DNA of 64,000 nucleotides, from assembly GCF_026810445.1 (NCBI RefSeq), contig NZ_CP113949.1, positions 4,898,001 to 4,962,000 on the forward strand. Reading direction: 5' to 3'. Below the pieces are notes generated by a model that was not told where the DNA came from, made no database searches, and saw only the letters and a program-made list of their open reading frames with translations. Both the position numbers and the translations under genes were made by a program. Positions 50,210 through 59,660 of this stretch are shown one piece after another; the stretch's first letter is position 1, and every line of letters begins with the position of its first letter. The DNA comes from Pseudomonas sp. BSw22131. Lineage in GTDB: Bacteria > Pseudomonadota > Gammaproteobacteria > Pseudomonadales > Pseudomonadaceae.

Positions 50210-51615
50210 GGTCGAGACTCCAGAGTGGTCAGATTGAGGCTGTTGACCGGCACCGGCTCGCCTTCGATATGCCGCGCGCTGACCGTTTGCACAGGCACGC
50301 TGTTGTTGAGAGCTTCGAGACGAATCAGCCGATTGTTGACGAAGCCAAATAGCGTGTAGCCAAAAATGGTCGCGACGCCGCCTAGCATCAGCGCCTGCTC
50401 ACCGGAACTGTAAAGCGCCAGGTAGCTGTAGGCTGCCGCGATCCAGGCAATGATGTTGGTCGCCAGCGCCTTGCCGGCCGGCACATTGGAGACTTTTTGC
50501 ATCGTCATGACAGCCGCCATGGACAGGATGTACGGCACCAGATTAGTCACCACCGCCAGGTTCACCAGCATGTCGAACTGCTTGCTCAAGTCGGGGCTGA
50601 TGGTCAGAACCCCCAGCAGCGTTTGCCCCGCCAACAGGATCAACATGCCGATAATCGGCGTACCGGCCTTGTTGGCTTTGGCAAAGATCGGCAGGAAATA
50701 CCCCGTATCGGCAGAGCTTTTGAATACCTGCGCAATGGTGAACTGCCAGCCCAGCAACGAACCCACACAGGCCAGCACCATTAACGCCATGACCACGCTG
50801 CCAACCATCGGGTTGAACATTTTGGCGAAGACCAGCCCGAATGGTGCGGTGGACGCGACCAGTTCCGGGTTGCTGACGATGCCCGCAATGACGTTGGTCG
50901 ACACGATGTAAATCACCGCCGCACCCAACGTGCCGCCGAGCACGGCGATGGGCACGTTCTTCTCCGGATTTTCCACGGCATCGGTGTTGGCGCAGGCCGA
51001 CTCAAGGCCCAAAAATGCCCAAAGCGTAATGGCAACGGACGCCCCGGCAGCCTCAAACCAGCCTTTGCCGTGGGGATTCCAGCCGGCTGCGTACACGCTG
51101 CTGTCGAACCAGAACCAGCCAATCGTCGAGACCACCAATACCGGCGCGATCACGCCCCACACGGTAATCGCGCCGATCTTGCCGGTGATGCTTGCCCCGC
51201 CAAAGTTGGCGAACGTGGTCAGCCACAACAAGGCGATGGTTGCCATCCCCACTTGAATGGAGCCCAACTGCACGTTAAGCAGCACCTGGATATAACCCAC
51301 CGCGGTAATACTGATCGCCACATTGGCGATTAATAAAGACACGCCGTAGGTGTAGTTGGTGATGTAGTTACCGCCCTTGCCGAACGTATATTCGGCATAA
51401 CCCCCCATGCCGCCGGTCTTTCGACTGAGCATCCCGCAGCGCGCAAATGCGTAGGCCAGCGCCAGTGAGCCAGTGGCCGTGATGATCCAGGAAAGAATTG
51501 AAATAGCGCCAACTTCGGCGAGTTTGGACGGCAATAACACAATGCCTGAGCCCAACATGTTGACGGCCGTCAACATTGTCAGTTGCCCCACGCTCATTTT
51601 CTTTACAGCTGACAT
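50206..51615 (-). CDS. potE: PotE/AdiC-type amino acid-polyamine antiporter
   Basis: A 469-residue APC transporter with 12 predicted helices. It is strongly PotE-like along its length: VNMLGSGIVLLPSKLAEVGA, GGMGGYAEYTFGKGGNYITN, TLWAFLGLESACANTDAVEN and GSLLGWQFTIAQVFKSSADT. It would exchange the decarboxylase product for its amino-acid substrate across the inner membrane. It is the first gene of a two-gene operon with the decarboxylase. Substrate is set by the partner enzyme and so is probably lysine/cadaverine or ornithine/putrescine. Confidence 0.85.
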   Translation of the reverse strand: MSAVKKMSVGQLTMLTAVNMLGSGIVLLPSKLAEVGAISILSWIITATGSLALAYAFARCGMLSRKTGGMGGYAEYTFGKGGNYITNYTYGVSLLIANVAISITAVGYIQVLLNVQLGSIQVGMATIALLWLTTFANFGGASITGKIGAITVWGVIAPVLVVSTIGWFWFDSSVYAAGWNPHGKGWFEAAGASVAITLWAFLGLESACANTDAVENPEKNVPIAVLGGTLGAAVIYIVSTNVIAGIVSNPELVASTAPFGLVFAKMFNPMVGSVVMALMVLACVGSLLGWQFTIAQVFKSSADTGYFLPIFAKANKAGTPIIGMLILLAGQTLLGVLTISPDLSKQFDMLVNLAVVTNLVPYILSMAAVMTMQKVSNVPAGKALATNIIAWIAAAYSYLALYSSGEQALMLGGVATIFGYTLFGFVNNRLIRLEALNNSVPVQTVSARHIEGEPVPVNSLNLTTLESRP

Positions 51616-51824
51616 TCGGTTGCCCCGTTCAATGACGTGAGAGAGTGTGAGCTATAGCAAAAGACCGAGTTTTAGCGCGAAATGGCCGGTTAACTAATAA
51701 CCAGCCAAACGCCACCTTCGGAGAAGGAATAACTTGAAGAGTGATGCAATCACCCATTCGGAGGGATTCGTAGCAGCGGGGAAATTACAGCAAGAGTTTT
51801 TCATCGCATCAGTTTATCGCTGAA
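51616..51824. other. promoter region of the antiporter-decarboxylase operon
   Basis: About 210 bp upstream of the antiporter start on the minus strand. No clear sigma-70 or operator match was recognised beyond AT-rich stretches (ttaactaataaccagcc). Confidence 0.35.
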
Positions 51825-51857
51825 AAAACTACTGCCATTGACCAGGATCAATGGCAG
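51825..51857 (-). terminator. terminator after ampE
   Basis: A perfect 10-bp inverted repeat CTGCCATTGA / TCAATGGCAG (51832-51841, 51848-51857) is followed on the minus strand by TAGTTTTTTC. It lies 61 bp past the ampE stop. Confidence 0.6.
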
Positions 51858-51917
51858 TGCGAATAGTCCAGCGATTTCGTGCACTTTACGTTTGATCGCT
51901 TTAGGCACTCAGGTGCT

Positions 51918-52754
51918 TCACACCAATAACGTCCACAGCGCGAAACTTGCGTACCAGACAATGGCTGCGCGGATCAGTAATTCCCACAGCACATCAAGGC
52001 TGCTGACGCCCTCGACGCCCATGGCTGGCGCCGGTACTTCGCCCGCTACGCAGCCAACATTGGTAATGAGCCTTGCTGCGCTGATGTTCCAGTTGAGCAG
52101 CTCATGCAGCATCACCCGGCTGACGGCCACGAAGTTGCCGACCAATGCAAAGCTGGCAGCCAAGAGGCGCACAGGGATCCAGTCGAACGCGTGGCGCAGT
52201 TGGGCAGCACGCTCCATCAGCGCAGGCGTCTTGCCATGTTCGGCCGCCAATGCCAGCAGGCGATAGCTGAGCGCTGCAACCGGCCCCAGCAAGAAATACC
52301 AGAAGATCACCGCAAAAAAGCTCTGGTATATCTGCCACAGCAAATAGCTCTGCACGCCCTGCAACAGTTGCTCGCTGTTGTCCGCCTCTACCCCGAGATC
52401 ACGTTCTGCAACCAGCACGGCAGCCTCTTGATCACCTCGACGGCATGCATCGCGAAAAGGCCCAAGGTCGGCCTTAACATCACCTCGGCCCAAGCTGTAA
52501 ATCAGCACCAGCAAATGGATCGGCAGCGCGAGCCAGCCATAGGCCACCGAGCCCAAAACCAGCAGTACCAGCGCGAGGACCAGCACCGGCAGCAACACCA
52601 TCCCTGCCAATATCATCCAGGGCCGCCTGGCCGTACGCGGGTTGGACTCAAGCCTGCCTAACTGCCGCAACCAAGGCCCGTCGCGCTGGACACGCTGGCG
52701 CAGTGCCGAAAACTTCTCGATCCACACGGCCAACAGCAACACCAGAAAACTCAT
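51918..52754 (-). CDS. ampE: AmpE, inner-membrane protein of the ampDE operon
   Basis: A 278-residue membrane protein with about four to five hydrophobic segments (MSFLVLLLAVWIEKFSALRQ at the start, MILAGMVLLPVLVLALVLLV, YLLWQIYQSFFAVIFWYFLL). It is coded directly after ampD with a 4-bp overlap, the standard operon. AmpE is linked with beta-lactamase signalling but its activity is not settled. The call rests on order plus membrane layout and the FAVIFWYFLLGPVAALSYRL block typical of AmpE/CobD-like proteins. Confidence 0.88.
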   Translation of the reverse strand: MSFLVLLLAVWIEKFSALRQRVQRDGPWLRQLGRLESNPRTARRPWMILAGMVLLPVLVLALVLLVLGSVAYGWLALPIHLLVLIYSLGRGDVKADLGPFRDACRRGDQEAAVLVAERDLGVEADNSEQLLQGVQSYLLWQIYQSFFAVIFWYFLLGPVAALSYRLLALAAEHGKTPALMERAAQLRHAFDWIPVRLLAASFALVGNFVAVSRVMLHELLNWNISAARLITNVGCVAGEVPAPAMGVEGVSSLDVLWELLIRAAIVWYASFALWTLLV

Positions 52755-53317
52755 TGCTCACTCCTCATTTCAACCTTCAAAGCTGACCGAAACCGCGCCC
52801 AGTCAAAGCATGGACCCGGATCGGTCTTGCGTCCCGGCGCAATGTCACTGTGACCGCAAATACGGTGCGAGGTGATCATCGGGTAAGCGTTCAGAAGTTG
52901 GGTTGTCAGCTCAATCAGCGCGGCATATTGAGCATCGGTAAAGGGCTGGTCGTCGGTGCCTTCCAGCTCGATCCCGACGGAAAAATCGTTGCAGGTCTCG
53001 CGCCCCTCGAAAATCGAAACACCGGCATGCCAGGCGCGGTCGAGGCAGGAGACAAACTGGGTAATGTCGCCATCGCGCTCAATCAGAAAATGCGCTGACA
53101 CCCGCAGCTCGGCGATGCTTTCAAAGTAGGGATGCTCTGTGACATCCAGCGTGTTCTGAAAGAACGCCTGGACCTTGCCGGTTTTGAATTGTGCCGGCGG
53201 AAGGCTAATGTTGTGGATCACCAGCAACGAAATTTCGGCGTCGGGCCGACTGTTGAAATTGGGCGAGGGGCAATGATGCGCGCCGTGGCACCAGCCCGTG
53301 GCGGAGTCCAATCGCAT
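52751..53317 (-). CDS. ampD: 1,6-anhydro-N-acetylmuramoyl-L-alanine amidase AmpD
   Basis: A 188-residue cytoplasmic zinc amidase that cuts the stem peptide from anhydro-muropeptides during peptidoglycan recycling; its loss induces ampC beta-lactamase. Zinc ligands are seen in LLVIHNISLPPAQF (His35), and in ICGHSDIAPGRKTDPGPCFD (His and Asp). The start MRLDSATGWCHGAHHCPSPN is typical. Length is normal and no change in key residues was seen. Confidence 0.95.
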   Translation of the reverse strand: MRLDSATGWCHGAHHCPSPNFNSRPDAEISLLVIHNISLPPAQFKTGKVQAFFQNTLDVTEHPYFESIAELRVSAHFLIERDGDITQFVSCLDRAWHAGVSIFEGRETCNDFSVGIELEGTDDQPFTDAQYAALIELTTQLLNAYPMITSHRICGHSDIAPGRKTDPGPCFDWARFRSALKVEMRSEQ

Positions 53318-53459
53318 GAATGTTCCTTGAACGGGTAAATCGACAGCGGCCAGTATGCCCGCGATAGGAGGGATTGTGGGACGGGAATCATCCGTTTGAT
53401 AAATGGATCGAGCGCGTTAGAAGGTTCGCGCTGGATCGGCAGTGGCGCAAGTAATCAAC

Positions 53460-55706
53460 TCACGGCCCCTTGAGCTTGCGCAAATTCCCCAGCACCGAAT
53501 CCAGGGCGCGATCAAACAGCAAGGCGTCGTCCAGCACCCGGATCGATCCACGACGAAACTCGACCGCGAGCCCCATTCGGGTTTTCTCCAGGACCTTCAT
53601 ACCGGTGCGGTTAACGAACACGTAACGCCCGCTCGGCTCGACGATTGCCGCCAGCTTGCAGCGCAGCTTGTGTTCTTCGTCTTCCTGAATCTCAACCCAA
53701 CAACCCAGACGCAGTGTGTCGACCTGCAGCAATCCCGGGTCATCGGCCGGCAACTGCAAGGTAGGCTCGCTGAGGATTTGCTCCCCTGGCGCTATCAACA
53801 CAATCTCTTCGACCACCGCCATCATAGACGTGCTGTCCAGCGCGTCAGGGGCTGACGGCACAGCGCCTTCATCAGCGGCCCGGGTTACGTGATGGAACGC
53901 CTGGACGTGCAGCGCTTCCAGCTGACTGAAGAAATCGCCGGTCGCGAATGGATCGAATGCCGCGCTGCTCAGCCCGTCACGCAAGGACTTCAACAGGCCC
54001 GGCACCAGATCCAGCAGCCGCTGCCGCGCGTCGGCATCATCATGTGGCTCGACGCTCCAGATGAGGTCGTCCATCGCCATCAGGCCAGCCTGCCACTCGC
54101 TAGACTCGTAACCGTGCTTGAGGCAGGTCAGCAACAGCACTTTGCTCCAGGCTTCCTGAAGCAGACGCACCACCACTTCCGGCAATGTCCTGCCCAGCAG
54201 GCGTTCGTTCAACGCTTGCTGCACGCATTGGCGCGCCATCTCTGCCAGCGCGCGTCCTTCTTCGGCATCACGCGTGCGCTGTTCCAGCAGCTCGCTTCGA
54301 CGGCGCTCGTCGCCGGTGAACGCAAGAAAATCCACCAGCAGTTCGGTAAATATCTGCGGGTCATCGACAAAGTCGTGCAACAGACGCTGAACGATCTGAT
54401 CGATACGCGAGTAGAGCGAGTCACGCTGCGTGTCGTCACGCCCGCCCCAGCCCAACGCTGCCGAGGCAATCTCATTGAGCAGACGGCGCGCCGGATGGCT
54501 GCCACGGCTGAAAAAGCTTTTATCGATAACGGCAATTTTCAGCATCGGGATTTGGAGGCGACCAATCAGCGCCCTCAGCGAGCTCGGCAGATTACGGTCG
54601 TCGAGGATGAATTCGAACAGCATGGTGATCAGGTTGATCACGTCCTCATCCATCGCACCCACGACGCGGAATTTGCCGCTTTTGACGCTGACGCGATTGA
54701 TCAAGTGCTCAAGCTGAGTGCGCAGATCGGAGTCGTCCGGTGCATCGGTATTGGGTACATATTGCTGCAGGTGCGACAGCAGTCGCAGCAGGTCGGAACT
54801 CGAGATAGGCCGCGCTTCGCCGCTGCCCTCTTTGCGCGGGGTCAGGCTGCCGCGCACATGAACCAACAGGTCCTGCAGAGCGCCGAACACTTCTTGCACG
54901 CTTCGGTCCAGGCTTTCGGTGGCCTGGACCAGCGCAGCGCTTTCGGCGCGGTGGGCGTCGGTGTAGCGCGATGAAGATGAGGTCGAACGATCCGTGGACC
55001 GGCGCGACGGCAACACCTTCAATTCAGGCAACACACCGGCTGCAATCAACAGCTGGTTGGCTTCTTCGTAAAGCTGGTCGGCGTTACTCAACGCATACTT
55101 TTCGAACAGCTTGAGGATGATCAGCTTGACCTTGATCTCAACGCCAAGGCTGCGGCCCGCCTGCAAAAAACAATCACAAAGGCGAGCTGGCCCCAAAGGA
55201 TTGGATTCATCGGTCAACGGCTGGGGGATCAGTTCATTCAGACGAGTCGTTACCTGGCTCAAGGCAACGCCGTCACGACTGATGACTTTCGTGACCATTG
55301 CATCCACTGCGACGGTTCTCTCGAGATCGTCGTTGTGGACCAAGGCTAATTTGTCGAAGGAAACGGGGTCGGCGAGCGTAGGTTCGACAATATGGTATTG
55401 GCCAAGACGCAAAAAGGATTCGAAGAATCTATCGAGGAAATTGCGCTCGATGCTCTTTCGCTTCAAGCGCAGGTCACGCATGGCTTCGAAGAAGATATTT
55501 TGTTCGGCGTTGTTGTGAGCGCGGTCGGCCATCTCAAACAGCGTGTCGTCCGCGTTATCGAATAGCGTCTGCAGGCTCTCTTTAAGCTGTTGAGCCGCTT
55601 TATCACGTACTTGAAGGAGAACAACAGGCAGCCGTGCCACAGGCGACGCACCGGTCTGATCGGGGACCGCTTTGTTCATGGACACTACTTTAACGTCATT
55701 CTGCAT
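53460..55706 (-). CDS. DUF1631 family protein, possible PilZ-like C-terminus
   Basis: About 748 residues from ATG 55706 (MQNDVKVVSMNKAVPDQTGA); the longer frame to 55757 begins with a Cys-rich stretch and looks non-coding. The long helical body (AEQNIFFEAMRDLRLKRKSI, SSDLLRLLSHLQQYVPNTDA, LLLTCLKHGYESSEWQAGLM) is the DUF1631 family found next to nadC and ampD in Pseudomonas. The last ~110 residues form a beta-rich unit (LRLGCWVEIQEDEEHKLRCK, GRYVFVNRTGMKVLEKTRMG) that could be PilZ-like. Function is unknown; c-di-GMP binding is only an inference. Confidence 0.82.
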   Translation of the reverse strand: MQNDVKVVSMNKAVPDQTGASPVARLPVVLLQVRDKAAQQLKESLQTLFDNADDTLFEMADRAHNNAEQNIFFEAMRDLRLKRKSIERNFLDRFFESFLRLGQYHIVEPTLADPVSFDKLALVHNDDLERTVAVDAMVTKVISRDGVALSQVTTRLNELIPQPLTDESNPLGPARLCDCFLQAGRSLGVEIKVKLIILKLFEKYALSNADQLYEEANQLLIAAGVLPELKVLPSRRSTDRSTSSSSRYTDAHRAESAALVQATESLDRSVQEVFGALQDLLVHVRGSLTPRKEGSGEARPISSSDLLRLLSHLQQYVPNTDAPDDSDLRTQLEHLINRVSVKSGKFRVVGAMDEDVINLITMLFEFILDDRNLPSSLRALIGRLQIPMLKIAVIDKSFFSRGSHPARRLLNEIASAALGWGGRDDTQRDSLYSRIDQIVQRLLHDFVDDPQIFTELLVDFLAFTGDERRRSELLEQRTRDAEEGRALAEMARQCVQQALNERLLGRTLPEVVVRLLQEAWSKVLLLTCLKHGYESSEWQAGLMAMDDLIWSVEPHDDADARQRLLDLVPGLLKSLRDGLSSAAFDPFATGDFFSQLEALHVQAFHHVTRAADEGAVPSAPDALDSTSMMAVVEEIVLIAPGEQILSEPTLQLPADDPGLLQVDTLRLGCWVEIQEDEEHKLRCKLAAIVEPSGRYVFVNRTGMKVLEKTRMGLAVEFRRGSIRVLDDALLFDRALDSVLGNLRKLKGP

Positions 55707-56077
55707 CAAGGCCTCCGCTCTACAACTGCACACGCAACAACTACCACCCAGACACAAAACGCGCTCGCGGCGCCAGTTGTGAGGTGATCTCGAAGTTCCT
55801 TAGGATAAACAGGCAACACGTCAAAGCTATGACGTCAAATGCAAGGCAAGTATCTTTTAAAACGTGCCCGCTCGCCAGCGCACACTTCGCCCCTCATGGA
55901 CTATAGGATGGACGAAGCTACATATCCTGCGATAGACCGCAAAAAATGCGTTCCATCGCATGAACGGTGAAAAAACCGACCAACAGTCGTCAATCCAATC
56001 ATATGAAGGCCCCGGAGCAGGTGGGTTGGTAGCAGCGCCTGCCCTATAATCGCGGCACTTAGTAAGTGGAGCCCGAT
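55707..56077. other. divergent promoter region of the DUF1631 gene and nadC
   Basis: About 370 bp without a supported gene. A perfect TATAAT (56045-56050) lies 27 bp before the nadC ATG and is the likely -10 of nadC; its -35 is poor. No operator was recognised. Confidence 0.5.
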
Positions 56078-56926
56078 ATGCCTAATCTTCGTCTTGCCGC
56101 GCTGACAGCAGAAATCGAAGCCAACGTGCGCCGCGCATTGCTTGAGGATGTCGGCACTGGCGACATCACCGCTCAACTTATTCCAGCCGAGCGTCTGGCC
56201 ACCGCGACGGTGATTTCCCGCGACGAGGCGGTTATTGCTGGCACCTCTTGGGTGGATGCCGTGTTTCGACAACTCGACCCGCGGGTTGCCGTGCATTGGC
56301 AAGTCAGTGATGGCAACCGGGTCAAGCCCAATCAGTCGCTGTTTCACCTCGAAGGCCCTGCACGCTCGTTGCTCACCGGCGAACGCAGCGCGCTGAACTT
56401 TCTGCAGTTGCTGTCAGGCGTTGCCACCCGCGCTCAACATTACGCCGACATGGTTGCCGACACTCAGGTCCACCTGCTCGACACCCGCAAAACCCTCCCG
56501 GGCTTGCGCCTGGCACAGAAATACGCCGTCACCTGCGGTGGCTGCCACAACCATCGCATCGGTTTGCACGACGCCTTCCTTATAAAGGAAAACCACATCG
56601 CCGCGTGCGGGGGCATCGCCGAAGCAATCAACGCTGCACACAAAATTGCGCCCGGCAAACCGGTGGAGGTTGAAGTCGAAAGCCTGAGCGAACTCAAGCA
56701 AGCCCTGGACGCTGGCGCCGACATCATCATGCTCGACGAATTAAGCCTGGACGACATGCGCGAAGCCGTCCGCTTGACCGCAGGCCGCGCCAAGCTCGAA
56801 GCCAGCGGCGGGATCAACGAAACCACCCTGCGCACCATCGCCGAAACCGGCGTGGATTACATCTCCATCGGAACGCTGACGAAAGATGTAAAGGCCGTGG
56901 ATTTGTCGATGCGGTTGAGCATTTAA
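56078..56926 (+). CDS. nadC: nicotinate-nucleotide pyrophosphorylase (quinolinate phosphoribosyltransferase)
   Basis: A 282-residue enzyme of NAD synthesis that joins quinolinate with PRPP, releasing CO2. ATG 56078 ([20 protein letters not shown]) has a tggagcccg site; an in-frame start 12 bp earlier is weaker. Motifs: [56 protein letters not shown] and [20 protein letters not shown]. Full length and typical place beside pilA in Pseudomonas. Confidence 0.96.
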   Translation: MPNLRLAALTAEIEANVRRALLEDVGTGDITAQLIPAERLATATVISRDEAVIAGTSWVDAVFRQLDPRVAVHWQVSDGNRVKPNQSLFHLEGPARSLLTGERSALNFLQLLSGVATRAQHYADMVADTQVHLLDTRKTLPGLRLAQKYAVTCGGCHNHRIGLHDAFLIKENHIAACGGIAEAINAAHKIAPGKPVEVEVESLSELKQALDAGADIIMLDELSLDDMREAVRLTAGRAKLEASGGINETTLRTIAETGVDYISIGTLTKDVKAVDLSMRLSI

Positions 56927-57002
56927 AACAGTCCGAACGACCGCGCAAGTTGGCGGGCGAATGCATTGACGGACGCAGGTGATTCACCGCGCCCCGACGC
57001 CA

Positions 57003-57085
57003 GCCTGTAGACGCGAATTTATTCGCGGGGCGATTCGGAGGAAACGCAGCATTGCCCGCCTGGCCAACAAGCTGGTCCCTACAGA
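57003..57085. repeat. single BIME-like repeat related to the 47.5-kb array
   Basis: ctgtagacgcgaatttattc with gcgg at one end and ggccaacaagctggtcccta with cag at the other are inverted counterparts of the REP motifs in the 47548-47912 array. It lies between nadC and the tRNA-Thr terminator. Confidence 0.6.
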
Positions 57086-57118
57086 GTTCGAGTCGGTCAG
57101 ACACAAACGCAGCAAAAC

Positions 57119-57150
57119 GAAAAAGCCCGGTCTCTTGGACCGGGCTTTTC
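57119..57150 (-). terminator. terminator after tRNA-Thr
   Basis: AAAAGCCCGGTC / GACCGGGCTTTT perfect 12-bp stem with a 5-nt loop; on the minus strand it follows the tRNA by 8 bp and ends in a T-run. It can also end nadC transcription from the other side. Confidence 0.85.
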
Positions 57151-57157
57151 GTGTTTC

Positions 57158-57233
57158 TGGTGCCGAAAATAGGAATCGAACCTACGACCTTCGCGTTACG
57201 AGTGCGCTGCTCTACCGACTGAGCTATTTCGGC
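57158..57233 (-). tRNA. tRNA-Thr (anticodon CGT)
   Basis: The 76-nt minus-strand sequence starts GCCGAAATAGCTCAGTCGGT and ends in TTTTCGGCACCA. Acceptor (GCCGAAA/TTTTCGGC), D-arm, anticodon loop CTCGTAA and T-arm (GGTTCGATTCC) are all present, with encoded CCA. It reads ACG codons. It lies 70 bp downstream of pilA on the same strand, as in other pseudomonads. Confidence 0.95.
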
Positions 57234-57303
57234 TAGGAGGCGGAATAAGCAGACTCCAAGAGACTTCTAAATTACTTAAGAGTACAACCCGATCGTTGGC
57301 CTA

Positions 57304-57738
57304 TTAGAACTTAGGCAAATAAGTTCCAGTAACCGTACCGCCCACAGTCCAGGTGCATTGAGCGCCAGCAACGCAACCCATCGTGTAAATAATCGTCTTG
57401 GTGTCGATATCAGCTGAGTTAGTACCCTGCATTACTACAGTAACCGTACCTGCTGTGGCCGAAGTACCCGCTGTCGTAACCGACGTCACATATCTGCTAG
57501 TAATAGCCGTTGCAGCAGGCAGGCCGAGTGTGGCGTTAGTCGTAGTGGAGGAGAGCGAACCTTCGTTAAACGCAAGAGCCAGAGCCTGTTGTGAAGGCGC
57601 CGAAACGGCTGCCGCCTCAGAAACTTTGGCTTTGAGCGTGTAGGTGGTGTAAGCCGGAATAGCAACCGCAGCCAAAATACCGATAATCGCAACAACGATC
57701 ATCAATTCAATAAGGGTGAAGCCTTTCTGTAGATTCAT
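57304..57738 (-). CDS. pilA: type IV pilin major subunit
   Basis: A 144-residue prepilin from ATG 57738. The leader MNLQKG is cut by PilD before Phe7, and the N-terminal helix [20 protein letters not shown] with Glu5 of the mature protein is canonical. The C-terminus has two Cys only five residues apart (CVAGAQC), a much shorter disulfide loop than the usual 12-30 residues. The globular part is very rich in Thr, Ser, Ala and Val. A gga(g) site and a sigma-54 promoter lie upstream, and it is divergent from pilBCD. Confidence 0.95.
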   Translation of the reverse strand: MNLQKGFTLIELMIVVAIIGILAAVAIPAYTTYTLKAKVSEAAAVSAPSQQALALAFNEGSLSSTTTNATLGLPAATAITSRYVTSVTTAGTSATAGTVTVVMQGTNSADIDTKTIIYTMGCVAGAQCTWTVGGTVTGTYLPKF

Positions 57739-57783
57739 TTTTACTTCTCCAGGCGTCAATAATGTGTGCCTTGTATGAGTAAA

Positions 57784-57799
57784 AGCACACGCCGTGCCA
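57784..57799 (-). promoter_or_regulatory. sigma-54 promoter of pilA
   Basis: On the minus strand TGGCACGGCGTGTGCTTT fits the RpoN consensus TGGCAC-N5-TTGC with one difference. It lies 46 bp before the pilA ATG. In Pseudomonas pilA is known to need RpoN and PilR. Confidence 0.75.
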
Positions 57800-57963
57800 A
57801 CCCTGCACATGCACCTATTAACGCGCTATATCCCCTGCCAAGCCTGCACAGCGCACCCCACCTCCGACACTAACTGACAAATTTGGTCACCCTTGCTGTG
57901 CCGATTTGGCAGTCCAGCCCGACTGGGTTATAAACCATTCATTGTCTGTGTCTGGTGCCCGCA

Positions 57964-59658
57964 ATGACTGATGTCGTCTTAACCGGTTTGGCGAAGCAAC
58001 TCGTTGTTGCCGAACTGCTCAATGAAAAAGCTGCGCAGCAGGCTTACCAACAGGCTCGCCGTGACAAGGTGTCGCTGGTTCATCACCTGGTACAAAGCAA
58101 GCTGGTCAAAAGCCTGACGCTGGCTGAAGTGGCATCTGACCAGTTCGGCATTCCTTTTCTTGATCTGAATATGCTGGACAAGGAAAGCCAGCCCAAAGGG
58201 TTGGTCAGCGAAAAGCTGGTTCGTCAGCATTGCGCGCTCCCTCTGTGGCGGCGTGGCAATAAGTTGTTCGTGGGTATTTCGGACCCGACAAATCACCAAG
58301 CCATTACCGACATCCAGTTCAGCACCGGCCTGACAACCGAAGCAATTCTCGTCGAAGACGACAAGCTCACCATCGCCATCGATAAATTTTTTGACAGCAA
58401 TGGCGGAATGGGCGATCTGGCCGACGTCGATCTCGGCCTTGAAATCGAAACTGTCGACGAGAGCAAAGAGAGCTCGATTGGCGGTCAGGATGCGGACGAC
58501 GCGCCGGTCGTGCGTTTCGTTAACAAGATGCTGATGGACGCCATCCGCCTGGGCTCCTCCGACCTTCATTTCGAACCTTATGAAAAGATGTTCCGCGTGC
58601 GTCTGCGTACCGACGGGATCTTGCACGAGGTGGCGAGGCCGCCCATTCATCTGGCCGGTCGAATTGCTGCACGCTTGAAGGTGATGGCGAGTCTGGACAT
58701 TTCAGAACGACGCAAACCGCAAGACGGCCGCATCAAGCTGCGCATCTCAAAAAACCGTGCGATCGATTTCCGGGTTAACACGCTGCCGACACTGTGGGGC
58801 GAGAAAATCGTGATGCGGATTCTCGACCCGACCACGGCGCAGATGGGCATCGATGCGCTGGGTTATGAGCCGGAGCAAAAGGCACTTTATCTGGAAGCCT
58901 TGCGCCAGCCGCAGGGCATGATCCTGGTGACAGGCCCAACCGGTTCCGGCAAGACCGTTTCGCTTTATACCGGCCTCAACATTCTCAACACGGTAGACAT
59001 CAACATCTCCACCGCCGAAGACCCGGTTGAAATCAACCTGGAAGGCATCAATCAGGTCAACGTCAACCCGCGTCAGGGCATGGACTTCTCGCAGGCGCTG
59101 CGCGCGTTTCTGCGGCAAGACCCGGACGTGATCATGGTCGGGGAGATTCGTGACCTGGAGACGGCCGAGATCGCGATCAAGGCCTCACAAACCGGTCACA
59201 TGGTGCTGTCGACGCTGCACACCAACAGTGCTGCAGAAACCCTGACCCGCCTGCACCACATGGGCGTCGCAGCGTTCAACATCGCGACCGCGATCAACCT
59301 GATCATCGCCCAGCGGCTGGCACGCAAATTGTGCCCCTACTGCAAGAAGGAAGTGGATATCCCCCGCGAGACTTTGATTGCGGAAGGTTTCCCCGAGGCA
59401 AAAATCGGCAGTTTTAAGCTTTACTCCCCAGTGGGCTGCGACCAGTGCAACGGCGGCTACAAAGGCCGCGTCGGGATTTACGAAGTGGTTAAAAGCACGC
59501 CGGCGCTGGAACGCATCATTATGGAAGAAGGCAACTCCATCGAGATTTCCGAGCAGATGCGCAAGGACGGTTTCAACGACCTGCGCACCTCCGGCCTGAT
59601 GAAGGCCATGCAGGGCGTGACCAGCCTTGAGGAAATCAACCGGGTGACCAAGGATTAA
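57964..59658 (+). CDS. pilB: type IV pilus extension ATPase PilB
   Basis: A 564-residue hexameric ATPase that drives pilin polymerisation. N-terminal MshEN-like domain (LVQSKLVKSLTLAEVASDQF), Walker A GPTGSGKTVSLYTG, Asp box and Walker B (FLRQDPDVIMVGEIRDLETA), His box and a tetracysteine zinc site (CPYCKK and CDQCNGGY). I chose ATG 57964; a GTG at 57955 is in frame. The operon continues with pilC 2 bp after the stop. Confidence 0.95.
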   Translation: MTDVVLTGLAKQLVVAELLNEKAAQQAYQQARRDKVSLVHHLVQSKLVKSLTLAEVASDQFGIPFLDLNMLDKESQPKGLVSEKLVRQHCALPLWRRGNKLFVGISDPTNHQAITDIQFSTGLTTEAILVEDDKLTIAIDKFFDSNGGMGDLADVDLGLEIETVDESKESSIGGQDADDAPVVRFVNKMLMDAIRLGSSDLHFEPYEKMFRVRLRTDGILHEVARPPIHLAGRIAARLKVMASLDISERRKPQDGRIKLRISKNRAIDFRVNTLPTLWGEKIVMRILDPTTAQMGIDALGYEPEQKALYLEALRQPQGMILVTGPTGSGKTVSLYTGLNILNTVDINISTAEDPVEINLEGINQVNVNPRQGMDFSQALRAFLRQDPDVIMVGEIRDLETAEIAIKASQTGHMVLSTLHTNSAAETLTRLHHMGVAAFNIATAINLIIAQRLARKLCPYCKKEVDIPRETLIAEGFPEAKIGSFKLYSPVGCDQCNGGYKGRVGIYEVVKSTPALERIIMEEGNSIEISEQMRKDGFNDLRTSGLMKAMQGVTSLEEINRVTKD

Positions 59659-59660
59659 GC

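Noticed and set aside
53889..54974. 361-codon plus-strand frame opposite the DUF1631 gene
   Set aside because: Antisense shadow with Gln/Arg-rich, low-complexity content and no recognisable domain.
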